Assembly: GCA_963575745.1 (NCBI GenBank)
Contig: CAUYUJ010015305.1
Location: 952,991-1,016,990 of the forward strand
Source: Prorocentrum cordatum
Lineage: Eukaryota; Sar; Dinophyceae; Prorocentrales; Prorocentraceae
DNA: 64,000 nucleotides
Reading direction: 5' to 3'
The notes under the pieces were generated by a model. It ran no database searches and was not told where the DNA came from. It was given only the letters and a program-made list of their open reading frames with translations. Within the stretch, counting starts at the first letter, position 1. The number at the start of each line of letters is the position of its first letter. A program made the position numbers and the translations under genes. Shown here one piece after another: positions 63,531-64,000 of the stretch.

Positions 63531-64000
63531 CGTGGGAAACTACCCCCGCCGAGGCCTACCCTGTCCTGGATACTTGGGCCAGATACCCTTGCACATCGCA
63601 CCCTAAATGCAAAGGCGCTCGAGTTCCTGGTTGGGAGGTGAGGGGCATAGGACGGGAATGGCGATGGATGAAGGGACGGGGGTCTGCGATGAGGAAGGCG
63701 CGGCCGAAGGACGAGGGAGCCTGGTTAGAAGAGGAGAAGACGATGAAAAGAATGCGACGCCATGCTATATTATTCTATAGGGTTACGCCACATCCGCCGA
63801 CCCCTCTATAAACTACTGCGCCTCCAGGACTGCATTCCACGAGGCTTGTCCGAATTATCACACGGCGCTCGACATCTTTCCTTTTGCCTCGCTGTTGTTA
63901 TCGTATTTTCCGGGACCCACGCTTCGTCCCGATCCGTTCCTTGGCGGCACCCCGGTGGGCTCCCGTTGGGATGTCCGTCGGGATCTCGTGGCGAGGACTC
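63531..64000. other. Right end, no gene seen
   Basis: AT-richer patch near 63760-63850. No coding-like frame, RNA gene or repeat family recognised. Confidence 0.4.

Overview
This window looks like nuclear DNA of a dinoflagellate, probably a GC-rich core species (Prorocentrum- or Symbiodiniaceae-like; the genus cannot be fixed from sequence alone). The reasons are: degraded copies of the dinoflagellate spliced leader just upstream of several ATGs; a near-identical tandem gene array; genes with few introns lying in long one-directional runs; very large amounts of GAG/GAC/CT simple repeats; and abundant, heavily frameshifted retroelements of types I associate with dinoflagellates. No rRNA, tRNA, CRISPR or prokaryotic operon structure was seen.

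Layout, left to right. 0-11 kb: fragments of unknown proteins, including a broken large-protein gene at 4.7-7.9 kb, plus simple repeats, hairpins and GC palindromes. 11.4-27.5 kb: a ~1.4 kb tandem array encoding a 133-residue, 23-cysteine protein. There are four copies, an ~8.6 kb insertion, and then a fifth copy. The insertion is itself layered: satellite-like DNA, and inside it a 7.07 kb tyrosine-recombinase retroelement (18284-25351). Its termini can be read to the base as split direct repeats A1-...-B1-A2-B2. It carries broken ORFs for a gag-like protein, reverse transcriptase-RNase H, tyrosine recombinase and a cytosine-methyltransferase-like domain. 28.7-34.5 kb: a decayed Ty1/copia-like element with zinc knuckle, aspartic protease, a second member of the same methyltransferase-like domain family, and integrase.

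34.5-50.4 kb: five plus-strand genes separated by trinucleotide arrays. Four of them (starts at 37203, 43336, 45050 and 47882) have a spliced-leader-like relic shortly upstream, as expected for retroposed, once trans-spliced mRNAs. One of these (45050-47116) resembles CACTA/Plavaka-type transposases. A 12-base CTACCCGAAAGC-type minisatellite recurs downstream of the genes, and two genes share an upstream block.

50.5-62.7 kb: a copia reverse-transcriptase fragment followed by a ~5.5-5.8 kb segmental duplication. Each unit holds the same broken RT piece (plus strand) and a large unknown protein gene on the minus strand, in different states of decay; only the right unit keeps the N-terminal zinc-ribbon-like exon. 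62.7-64 kb: repeats and no convincing gene.

The points most worth attention are the exact termini and insertion history of the tyrosine-recombinase element, the shared methyltransferase-like domain in two unrelated retroelement classes, and the gene array that can be shown to be split by that insertion.
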